A DNA stretch of 64,000 bases, from positions 62,001 to 126,000 of the forward strand of contig DJXN01000013.1 of the NCBI GenBank assembly GCA_002449765.1. The letters run 5' to 3'. Positions 41,091 to 48,769 of the stretch are shown piece after piece. Made by a program: the position numbers and the translations under genes. Each line of letters begins with the position of its first letter. The first letter of the stretch is position 1. Under the pieces are notes generated by a model, which saw nothing but the letters and a program-made list of their open reading frames with translations, was not told the origin of the DNA and searched no databases. The stretch is from Fibrobacter sp. UBA7003 (GTDB lineage: Bacteria; Fibrobacterota; Fibrobacteria; Fibrobacterales; Fibrobacteraceae).

Positions 41091-42119
41091 ATGCGTTTTG
41101 CCGAACCGAACTTTCTTTGGTGCCTTTTTTCGCTGCCGCTGTTTGCGCTCCTGTTTTACTATGCCTACCACCGCCGAAAAAAGCTTGCCGCGCGTTTTGT
41201 CTCGCTTTCGATGCTCCCGAAACTTTCGACCAGCGTATCCCCGTGGAGGCGCCTTGCCAAGGTGACGATCCTGCTTCTGGCCATCGCCTTCCTCTTTGTG
41301 GCGCTCGCGCGTCCGCAGTGGGGCCGCAAGATGGAACATGTCGAACGCCGTGGCCTCGACCTCGTGCTGTTGCAGGATATTTCGCTTTCGATGCTTGCCG
41401 AGGATGTGAAGCCGAACCGCCTCGTCCGCAGCCGTCACGAGATTTCCGCTTTCCTGGAAGGGCTTTCGGGCGACCGCGTGGGGCTTGTCGCGTTCAGCGG
41501 CGAGGCCCAGGTGATGGTGCCCCTGACGCTTGACTACGGCACGGTACAGATGATGCTGCGAGAGCTGAATCCGGGCTGGCTCATGCCTGGCACGAACCTC
41601 GAAAACGCCATCCGCAAGGGGATGACCTTGTTCAAGAATTCCGGTGGCGCAGGACAGTATTCGGTGATGATTCTCATGAGCGATGGCGAAGAACTCGAGG
41701 CCGCCGCGGTGAATGCCGCGAAGGAAGCGGCAGAGATGGGCATCAAGATTTATACCATCGGTATCGGCAGCCGCGAGGGCGTGCCTATCCCGGTGAAGAC
41801 GAAAAACGGCGACGTCGCCTACAAGAAGGATATCCAGGGAAACATCGTGACGACGCGTCTAGAGGAAGGAACGCTGCAGGAGATTGCGAGCGTGACGGGA
41901 GGCCTGTATTTCTACGCGAGCCCGGGCGAATTCCAGTTGCAGAAGGTGTTGACCGAGATTGCGGGCATGGAGAAGAAGGAACAGGCTTCCGACCGCATGG
42001 AAAATTACCAGGACCGCTACCAGATATTCCTCGCGCTTTCGGCCCTGCTCTTCCTGGCCGAGGCCCTGGTTTCCGAACGTGGGCGCCGCCGCAAGCAACT
42101 CGCCGGCCGCTTCAGTTGA
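41091..42119 (+). CDS. BatB-like VWA membrane protein
   Basis: A 342-residue protein with N-terminal transmembrane segments (about residues 10-28 and 58-75), a VWA domain with MIDAS motif DISLS in VLLQDISLSMLAED, and a C-terminal anchor near residue 310-330. LMSDGEELEAA provides the later metal loop. Unlike BatA it matches the normal length and loop order of the family. RBS GGAGGATTTG is strong. The upstream region holds TATATTC like that before BatA, suggesting each is transcribed separately. Likely interacts with BatA in the membrane. Confidence 0.88.
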   Translation: MRFAEPNFLWCLFSLPLFALLFYYAYHRRKKLAARFVSLSMLPKLSTSVSPWRRLAKVTILLLAIAFLFVALARPQWGRKMEHVERRGLDLVLLQDISLSMLAEDVKPNRLVRSRHEISAFLEGLSGDRVGLVAFSGEAQVMVPLTLDYGTVQMMLRELNPGWLMPGTNLENAIRKGMTLFKNSGGAGQYSVMILMSDGEELEAAAVNAAKEAAEMGIKIYTIGIGSREGVPIPVKTKNGDVAYKKDIQGNIVTTRLEEGTLQEIASVTGGLYFYASPGEFQLQKVLTEIAGMEKKEQASDRMENYQDRYQIFLALSALLFLAEALVSERGRRRKQLAGRFS

Positions 42120-42424
42120 TATAATTAGAGAGGGCTGTGCCCTCCCTAGTCGACAATAACTAAAGGGACAGCGCACCGGCACTGTCCCTTTGGTTTTGGA
42201 GGATAGAGGAAAAGCCCTTCTGGTGGGTATGTCTCTCTTGGAGACGGGCGGCTCGCCGAGGCGATGCCGAAGTGATCCACCGGAAGGGCTCATTGTCTAA
42301 TATAACTCAAAAAGTCCATTGCGGACGCCCAATCTTCAAAATGACTACTCCAAGTTGGATGATTGCCGATTCCGGCATTTATAAATCTATTTTAATTCCA
42401 TATTAAATCTATATTTAGAACGAG
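42120..42424. ncRNA. Structured non-coding stretch, possible small RNA (strand undecided)
   Basis: No gene of note occurs in this 305-bp stretch. It has: hairpin GAGGGC-TGT-GCCCTC (42130-42144); a 10-bp perfect hairpin AAAGGGACAG/CTGTCCCTTT (42162-42191); and a 14-bp helix between 42213-42226 and 42277-42290 (one wobble) that encloses three hairpins in series: GTCTC/GAGAC at 42231-42245, GGCG/CGCC at 42247-42257 and GGC/GCC at 42260-42268. The result is a four-way-junction fold. No RNA family was recognised. A possible M16 promoter element TATATTTA (42410-42417) closes the stretch. Confidence 0.45.
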
Positions 42425-43957
42425 ATGAAAAAAGAGATGAGACTTTTGACCGTTGCCGCCTTCTCTGCGGTTGTTGCCGCATGTTCCTCGGGCCCGAAGC
42501 CCGAGGCCGAGACCCCTGCCGCGGCTCCCGCCGTTGCCGAAACTGCGGCTGTATCCGATATACCCGCTAGCTACAAGGATATCCGGTATCCCGACTACAA
42601 GTACGTGGCGCCTTACCCGAAGGATTACCGCGTGGAGCTTGCTCCGGGCATTTCGGGCTATATCGTTCCCGATTCGAGCCTCCCGCTCGTGAACCTCTCC
42701 GTGTATTTCGAGAACCCGCAGGTGGTTTCGAATATCAAGGACGAGGCCGCCTCCGAGATGCTGGGCTCGATGTTCCGCCGTGGCGGTAGCACGAACACGT
42801 CGGCGCACGCCCTTGACGATTCGCTCGAGTTCATTAGCGCCGGGATTTCTACTTCCGTAGGGACGTGGAAATCGGGATTTTCCATCGATTGCCTTTCGAA
42901 GGATTTCCTCACCACGCTGTTTCTTGCAGGGGAGCTGATTGCGACTCCGGGTTTTGACAAGGAACAGCTCGAAATTGTCAAGACGAATTTTGTGACGGCT
43001 CACGAGCAGCGCTACGATACTCCGGCGAAGGTGCTTTCCGCATTGAGGACCAAGGTCAACTACGCCCCGAATCCGCGGTTGTGGGATGCTACGCTCGAAG
43101 AATACAAGAAGGTGGGTGTCGACGACCTGAAACGTCTTTCTGCAAAGACCTTCATAAATGGCATGCATCTTCCTGATCGAGGACGCGTCGTGTTTGCCCT
43201 GTCGGGAGACGTGAACCGCGATTCTGCCCTGACCGTGCTCAAGGGCTTTATCATGGCCTTGTTCATGAAGCAGTCCGGTGACGAGGCCGGTTCCGAGGCG
43301 CTCTACAGTGCGCCGCAGCCGCTTGTGTTCCTGAACAGGCCCGGCACCTACGTGGTGGACAAGGATATCACGCAGGCGAACATCTCGATGAACCAGCCCT
43401 TCGTGAAACGTCCGCATCCGGATTACTACCCGACGGCCGTCGCGAACTTTATTCTCGGTGGCGGCAGCTTCTCTTCGCGCCTCATGACGCGCGTGCGTAG
43501 CGACGAGGGCCTTGCCTACCACATCAGCAGCCGCGCGGGCAACGACTACCGCGATACGGCGATGATTTCGATTAGCCTGCAGACGAAGGTGGAATCCGCC
43601 GCGTTCGCGTTGAAACTCGTGTACGAGGAAATAGAGAAACTCGCGAAGGATGGCCCCACGGAAGAGGAACTCGCGATGGCGAAGAAGACGCTCGTCGAGA
43701 GCCTGCCCGGGCTGTTCGATTCCCCGTCCTCGATTGCGGAAATATTCGCGGGGGATGAACTGTTGGGCAAGAGCCCGGACCATTACCTTGACTACGTGAA
43801 GGAAATCAACGCCGTGACCGCCGAACAGGTGAAGGCGATGATCAAGAAGTATTACGCGAAGGACAAGATGACGATATCTGTAGTGGGTCCGGTCGCAAAG
43901 CTCGAGGCCCTGAAGCCCTTTACGGTTGTCCCGATTGACAGTCTCGAATTCAGGTAA
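42425..43957 (+). CDS. M16-family lipoprotein lacking the zinc motif
   Basis: A 510-residue protein with a lipoprotein signal (lipobox VAAC), an Ala/Pro linker, and two M16-type domains. The zinc-binding HxxEH of active members is replaced by MLGSMFRRGG, so it should be catalytically inert. The second half keeps the M16_C fold with GGGSFSSRLMTRVRSDEGLAY. In this family an inactive partner usually pairs with an active subunit; a motif-containing M16 gene occurs at 57336 in the same window. Two ATGs (42425, 42437) are usable; the first is used here. Confidence 0.85.
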   Translation: MKKEMRLLTVAAFSAVVAACSSGPKPEAETPAAAPAVAETAAVSDIPASYKDIRYPDYKYVAPYPKDYRVELAPGISGYIVPDSSLPLVNLSVYFENPQVVSNIKDEAASEMLGSMFRRGGSTNTSAHALDDSLEFISAGISTSVGTWKSGFSIDCLSKDFLTTLFLAGELIATPGFDKEQLEIVKTNFVTAHEQRYDTPAKVLSALRTKVNYAPNPRLWDATLEEYKKVGVDDLKRLSAKTFINGMHLPDRGRVVFALSGDVNRDSALTVLKGFIMALFMKQSGDEAGSEALYSAPQPLVFLNRPGTYVVDKDITQANISMNQPFVKRPHPDYYPTAVANFILGGGSFSSRLMTRVRSDEGLAYHISSRAGNDYRDTAMISISLQTKVESAAFALKLVYEEIEKLAKDGPTEEELAMAKKTLVESLPGLFDSPSSIAEIFAGDELLGKSPDHYLDYVKEINAVTAEQVKAMIKKYYAKDKMTISVVGPVAKLEALKPFTVVPIDSLEFR

Positions 43958-43960
43958 TCC

Positions 43961-45004
43961 ATGTTCAGGGTTGTTTCGGAATATCTTTCCCGTCTGTCTG
44001 TCGCATCGCTGCTAGTGATGTTTGTGGGCGTATGCTCCCATGCTGCGGATTCCGACAACATGCTCGGCGCGGATTCGGTTGTCCGCAACAGCCTCCTCAA
44101 GCAACTCGAAAACGAAGACGACCTCCGTTCGCTCTGTTCGGGTCTCAAGAAATGCCTCGATATCGATTACCCGGGGTGCTCCGCCGGGGACAAGCATCCG
44201 TGGCCGAGACTGAAGTATGACGACGAATACTGTGGCGTCTACCGCGAAGTCGTGAAGCGCGGATTCGAACCCAGGCCCGGAGTGCCGATGGGGGTGCAGA
44301 TTTTTGCGCGCCTCGGCCGTAGGTACAGGGCCATCTACGAGAACAAGGGGACGCTTCCGCTCGGGGAAAGCGTCATCAGCTACCTTTTCGACAACATGCC
44401 CTTTACGGCGGAACTGATCAATGCCTACCTCGGTTCCAACTACCAGCTCGAATACACGAGTGCGAACCGCCGCTACTTCAACGGGAGCAACGGCAGGAGC
44501 CTATCGGGAGAATTCTACTGGGCGCTGCAGGATAGCGCGGGCGCGAGGCTCGGCATGCGGAACCTGTTCTTTGGCTACGGGCATGCCAAGGTCCTGAAGT
44601 GGTCGCTGCACGGCACCGCCATTGCGTTCCTCGACATGGACGAAACTCCCCAAAAGGAGATTAAGTATAAACTAACTGCGATTGTCTTCCCCGGGAATTC
44701 GGTTCTCAATTCCATCATGCAGATGCAGGTGTTCAAGGCGGTCGTGAACGAAAAGATAGACGACATCGTGAAGGATATCAAGAAGGCGTCTGGCCGCTAC
44801 TTTGGCGGCGACAAGGAGCCGATGCTCAAGAGCGCCTCGCTCAAGTCGTTCGACAACGTGCAATATGTGCTCGATTTCGAAAACGTGGTGAATGGCGCTC
44901 CGTGGAAACTTGGGGATTTTGAAAAGAAACGCAGGGAACGCGAAAAGCAGAAGCGCGATGCGATTCCCTTGAAAGTAGAAGACGTGAGGACACAGCAAAA
45001 ATGA
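43961..45004 (+). CDS. Exported protein of unknown function
   Basis: A 347-residue protein with a signal peptide ending near SHAAD. The mature part contains four cysteines between residues 58 and 92 (SLCSGLKKCL, YPGCSAG, EYCGVYR), likely disulfides, and a C-terminal Lys/Arg-rich helix (EKKRREREKQKRDA). I do not recognise the fold. It lies 3 bp after the M16 lipoprotein gene and overlaps the TrmH-type gene by 4 bp (ATGA), so the three are probably one operon. Confidence 0.7.
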   Translation: MFRVVSEYLSRLSVASLLVMFVGVCSHAADSDNMLGADSVVRNSLLKQLENEDDLRSLCSGLKKCLDIDYPGCSAGDKHPWPRLKYDDEYCGVYREVVKRGFEPRPGVPMGVQIFARLGRRYRAIYENKGTLPLGESVISYLFDNMPFTAELINAYLGSNYQLEYTSANRRYFNGSNGRSLSGEFYWALQDSAGARLGMRNLFFGYGHAKVLKWSLHGTAIAFLDMDETPQKEIKYKLTAIVFPGNSVLNSIMQMQVFKAVVNEKIDDIVKDIKKASGRYFGGDKEPMLKSASLKSFDNVQYVLDFENVVNGAPWKLGDFEKKRREREKQKRDAIPLKVEDVRTQQK

Positions 45005-45663
45005 GTGAAAGCGAAAAGGAAAGCCTGGAATCCCTCCTGGCGCGCGTGACGGACAGGCGCAGGGAACTATTGACGGAAGTCGTGAATCGCCGCACGAGGC
45101 ATTTCTGCATGGTGTTGGAAGACCTGTTCGACCCGCATAACATTTCGGCGGTTATCCGCACGGCGGAAGTGTTCGGCCTACAGGACGTGCACATCATCGA
45201 AGAAGACAACGCCTACAGCGTGAACAAGTCCATATTGAAGGGCAGCTACAAGTGGATGAGCCTCTACCTCTACAAGAAACGCATGCTCTGCATGGAAAAG
45301 CTCCGTGCGAAGGGCTACAAGATTGCGGTCGCGAGCACGAACACCACGAATTCCGTGCTCGACCTGGATTTGAGCCAGCCGACGGCGTTCTACCTCGGGA
45401 GCGAATTCCACGGGAACCATCCCGATACGCTCGCGCATGCCGATTACGAGTTCAAGCTGCCGCAATACGGCATTACCGAATCGATGAACGTCTCGGTTGC
45501 CGGTGGCGTGCTCATGACCTACCTCGACGTGTACATGCAGAAGGAAGGGCGCGAGAAGTTCCTGCTTTCGCCTGCCGACCGCGACGCCCTGCTGCGCGAC
45601 TGGCTCGACCGTCACGTGAACGGGATCGAGAACAACAGCCCCATCGTGCATGTAGATGCCTGA
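45001..45663 (+). CDS. SpoU/TrmH-family RNA 2'-O-methyltransferase
   Basis: A 220-residue SPOUT enzyme. Motif 1 appears as NISAVIRTAEVFGLQDVHIIE, motif 2 as FYLGSEFHGNHPD, motif 3 as ITESMNVSVAGGVLMTYL, forming the trefoil-knot SAM site. TrmH (tRNA Gm18) and 23S rRNA Gm2251 enzymes share this fold, and its size and N-terminal helical extension fit TrmH better; the substrate is not proven. It overlaps the preceding gene by 4 bp (ATGA). Confidence 0.87.
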   Translation: MSESEKESLESLLARVTDRRRELLTEVVNRRTRHFCMVLEDLFDPHNISAVIRTAEVFGLQDVHIIEEDNAYSVNKSILKGSYKWMSLYLYKKRMLCMEKLRAKGYKIAVASTNTTNSVLDLDLSQPTAFYLGSEFHGNHPDTLAHADYEFKLPQYGITESMNVSVAGGVLMTYLDVYMQKEGREKFLLSPADRDALLRDWLDRHVNGIENNSPIVHVDA

Positions 45664-45747
45664 TTCTGCTCGAAAAGTGCGAAAAAAAGCCCGATTTTTG
45701 AATCCCGGGCCGGAAACCTTCGTAGAAAAAACTAATTTGAAGCAAGA

Positions 45748-46656
45748 ATGAAAAAGAATTCTGCCCTATATTTTTCTGTTGGCCTCGTTGTTCTCTTGGC
45801 CGTTGTGATTCTAGTCTTCGGCATGTTCTTCCTGAACGAGAAGGACCCCCGGGAAACTTTCAATACGTTCTACCTCCGCTTCTCCCAGGTCAGCACCCTG
45901 GTGCTCGATGACCCGGTCAAGGTCAATGGCGTCAAGATGGGCAAGGTGGAAGACATCAGCCTCGCCGGTCACCGCGTGGTCGTGCGCATCCGTCTCCGCA
46001 CCGACGTGAAGATCCCGAAGGATTCCGAAATCCGCGTGCAGAACATCGGTATCATGGGCGAACGCCAAATTGGCATGATCTTGGGTGACGCCGAAAGCTA
46101 CTGGGCTCCGGGTGACACCATCAACGGGCAGTTCGATGCCGGTATCGCCGAGGCGCTTGGCCTTGCGGGCGAAGTCTGCGACAGCACGAAGGTCCTCCTT
46201 GAATCCGTGAAGGAGGCCCTCAACGGCACTATTGCGAACCCCGATTTCCAGGAACGCTTCAGGACCATCCTCGCGAAGGCCGAATCCCTGGAAGACCGCC
46301 TGATGACCATGGTCAACACCACCGACCCGCAAATCAAGAAGAGCCTGAACGGCCTTAACGATGTGATGGGGAAGGTCGAGACTCTTGTCGACGGCGTGAA
46401 GCCCCCTATGGACAATCTTTTTGCCAATGCGGACAAGGTCGTCGGGAATGCCGACCACCTGGTGTCCGAACTGGAAGGCGTTACCAAGCACCTGGACGAG
46501 CTGATTGCGAAGGTTCAGTCCAAGGACAATACGATGGGCATCCTGCTGTCGGACAGGGCCCTGCACGACGACCTCGTCAAGACGATTCATTCCGCCGACA
46601 GCCTGTTCCGTGTCATCCTGCATGACGGGCTGGATATCAACGTGGATATTTTCTGA
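45748..46656 (+). CDS. MCE/MlaD-family lipid transport protein
   Basis: A 302-residue protein with one N-terminal transmembrane helix (residues 7-29) and an MCE domain (about 38-120: LDDPVKVNGVKMGKVEDISL, then NIGIMGERQIGMILG). The rest is a helical segment, as in periplasmic MCE proteins of the Mla system, which carry phospholipids between membranes. No MlaE/F permease or ATPase genes are in the window, so the partners must be elsewhere. ATG 45748 is weakly preceded by AAGCAAGA. ptsH follows after 7 bp. Confidence 0.85.
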   Translation: MKKNSALYFSVGLVVLLAVVILVFGMFFLNEKDPRETFNTFYLRFSQVSTLVLDDPVKVNGVKMGKVEDISLAGHRVVVRIRLRTDVKIPKDSEIRVQNIGIMGERQIGMILGDAESYWAPGDTINGQFDAGIAEALGLAGEVCDSTKVLLESVKEALNGTIANPDFQERFRTILAKAESLEDRLMTMVNTTDPQIKKSLNGLNDVMGKVETLVDGVKPPMDNLFANADKVVGNADHLVSELEGVTKHLDELIAKVQSKDNTMGILLSDRALHDDLVKTIHSADSLFRVILHDGLDINVDIF

Positions 46657-46663
46657 GGAAACA

Positions 46664-46936
46664 ATGATCGAAAAGACTCTAACGGTCACTAACAAGTTGG
46701 GCATCCATGCGCGTCCGGCGGGCATGATTGTCGATATTACCGGCCCGGCCAAGAGTGATGTATATATTGTTTTCGAAGGGACGAAGGCGAACGCCAAGAG
46801 CATCCTCAACGTGATGATGCTTGCTATTCCGCTGGGCTCCGAAGTCCGGTTCGAAGTCGACGGCGAAGACGAACAGGAAGTCGTGCAAAAGCTGGAACAG
46901 TTATTCCATGACAACTTCAACGAAGAACCCAACTGA
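46664..46936 (+). CDS. ptsH: Phosphocarrier protein HPr
   Basis: A 90-residue HPr of the PEP-dependent phosphotransferase system. The active histidine lies in LGIHARPAGMIV, and the regulatory serine region reads NAKSILNVMML, so phosphorylation by an HPr kinase is possible. Start ATG 46664 follows GAGGAAAC. It receives phosphate from enzyme I, whose gene follows. No enzyme II gene lies in the window. Confidence 0.95.
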   Translation: MIEKTLTVTNKLGIHARPAGMIVDITGPAKSDVYIVFEGTKANAKSILNVMMLAIPLGSEVRFEVDGEDEQEVVQKLEQLFHDNFNEEPN

Positions 46937-48755
46937 GACGGGGGTGTCTGGCGGACGCTCTTCCGTAAGGCTTGTCCTGGTTGGCGTGCCTGCGTCTCCC
47001 GGCTTTGCCATGGGGCGCGCTTTTCAGGTTATCAGCCGCGAACTGACGGTCGTTGAAGAGACAATTTCGGAATCGAGGGTCCAGACCGAGGAACAGGTTT
47101 TCTTGAAGGCCGTCGAACGCACTTCCAAGGAAATCAACCAGATCAAGGAAATATCCGAGACGCGGACGGGCGTCTACGACAGCCTCATCTTTGCGACTCA
47201 CCTGATGATCCTCCAGGATCCGGGACTCGTGAACGGCGTCCTGGACATGATTCGCAAGGGGCACAAGAATGCACGCTGGGCGGTGCATGTGGTTCTCGGC
47301 GACTACATCGACCGGTTCGGAAAGATTGATTCGCCTGCAATGCGCGACAAGGCCGCGGACCTGCGGGACCTGTACAACCGGCTCATGGCGGCTATGGAAA
47401 ATTCCGAACCGGCCTTGGCGGAAGTATCCAGCGAGAACGGTGCGGTCCTCGTTGCGCACGAGATCATGCCCAGCTTCCTGATGTCGCTCAAGCCGGGCCA
47501 GGCGCAGGCGCTCCTGATGGATACCGGTGGCCGAACAAGCCATGTGGCAATCCTTGCGCGCTCGCTGCAGATTCCGGTAGTGTCCGGCCTCCGCGACGTA
47601 GCCTCGCGCGTGAAGTCCGGCGATACGGTCATTGTGGACGGTACGGACGGCAGGGTCATCGTCAATCCCAACGACGACGATATCCGCAAGTTCCATGAAC
47701 GTCAGGAAGTCTACGAACGCCAGCGCAGGGAACTGTTTACCATGCGCAGGCTCGAACCCATGACCCGCGACGGTAAGTACATCACGCTGCATGCGAACAT
47801 CGAACTTCCGAGCGAAGCCGAGAAGGTCATGGACTACGGTGCGACCGGCATCGGCCTTTACCGTTCGGAGTTCCTGTTCTTCCAGAACAGCGCCCCGAGC
47901 GAGGAGGAACAGACGGAAGCCTACAAGCGCATCCTCAATACGATGGCGCCCTGCCCCGTCACGATCCGAACCCTGGATGCCGGAGGCGACAAGCTTGTCG
48001 AAGGCCTTTCCGCGGCGAACGAGGCGAACCCGTTCATGGGATGGCGCTCTATCCGCGTGTGCCTCTCGCGCGAAGATATTTTCCGCACGCAGCTCAAGGC
48101 CCTGCTCCTTGCAAACGAGAAGGGCAACCTTAGGATTTTGCTCCCGATGATTTCGGGCCTCGACGAATTGCGCAAGGCGAAGGCCTGCATCCGCAGCTGC
48201 ATCGCGGAACTGGAGGCGAAGGGCCACAAGTGCGCCGCCGTGAAGGTGGGCGTGATGATTGAAGTGCCCGCCGCCGTGATGATGGTGAACCTGCTTGCGA
48301 AGGAGGTGGACTTCTTCAGCATCGGGACGAACGACCTCATCCAGTTCACGCTTGCTGTGGACCGCACGAACGAACTCATTACGGACATGTTCCAGCCGCA
48401 CCATCCGGCCGTACTCAACATGATTTACAATACGATCATGGCGGCCCATCGCGAGGGAATCCCGGTCGCAGTCTGTGGCGAAATGAGTTCTGACCCGCTG
48501 AGCGTACTCCTGCTTGTGGGCCTCGGCGTCGACGAACTTTCCATGACGCCCTGGTGCGTGATGGCGACAAAGAAGATTATACGTTCCATCAACTTCGAGG
48601 ACGTGCACGAGACTGCGCTTTCGGTCCTCCAGATGGACGATGCGGACCGCGTCAACGATTATATGTACAAGAAGTACGCGCAGACCATTACCGACCTCGA
48701 GATTTCGAGTTTTGTCGGGCCTGTGGCGAACAAACTGAAAAGTGACAAGGATTGA
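46908..48755 (+). CDS. ptsI: PTS enzyme I (PEP-protein phosphotransferase)
   Basis: About 615 residues; phosphorylates HPr at the expense of PEP. The phosphohistidine lies in GGRTSHVAILAR, the PEP-binding signature in GIGLYRSEFLF, and GVMIEVPAAVMM and FSIGTNDLIQFTL in the C-terminal domain. Start uncertain: ATG 46908 lies inside ptsH (29-bp overlap), GTG 46944 starts 8 bp after its stop; the latter gives a shorter, more typical N-terminus. Either way ptsI is coupled to ptsH. It may act in regulation rather than uptake, as enzyme II genes are not seen here. Confidence 0.93.
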   Translation: MTTSTKNPTETGVSGGRSSVRLVLVGVPASPGFAMGRAFQVISRELTVVEETISESRVQTEEQVFLKAVERTSKEINQIKEISETRTGVYDSLIFATHLMILQDPGLVNGVLDMIRKGHKNARWAVHVVLGDYIDRFGKIDSPAMRDKAADLRDLYNRLMAAMENSEPALAEVSSENGAVLVAHEIMPSFLMSLKPGQAQALLMDTGGRTSHVAILARSLQIPVVSGLRDVASRVKSGDTVIVDGTDGRVIVNPNDDDIRKFHERQEVYERQRRELFTMRRLEPMTRDGKYITLHANIELPSEAEKVMDYGATGIGLYRSEFLFFQNSAPSEEEQTEAYKRILNTMAPCPVTIRTLDAGGDKLVEGLSAANEANPFMGWRSIRVCLSREDIFRTQLKALLLANEKGNLRILLPMISGLDELRKAKACIRSCIAELEAKGHKCAAVKVGVMIEVPAAVMMVNLLAKEVDFFSIGTNDLIQFTLAVDRTNELITDMFQPHHPAVLNMIYNTIMAAHREGIPVAVCGEMSSDPLSVLLLVGLGVDELSMTPWCVMATKKIIRSINFEDVHETALSVLQMDDADRVNDYMYKKYAQTITDLEISSFVGPVANKLKSDKD

Positions 48756-48769
48756 TTTTTTGGAGGTGC

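Noticed and set aside
42213..42290. Minus-strand stretch resembling GGTGGATCACTTCGGC, like a segment of eukaryotic 5.8S rRNA
   Set aside because: Match is only about 15 bases and the surroundings differ; taken as chance.
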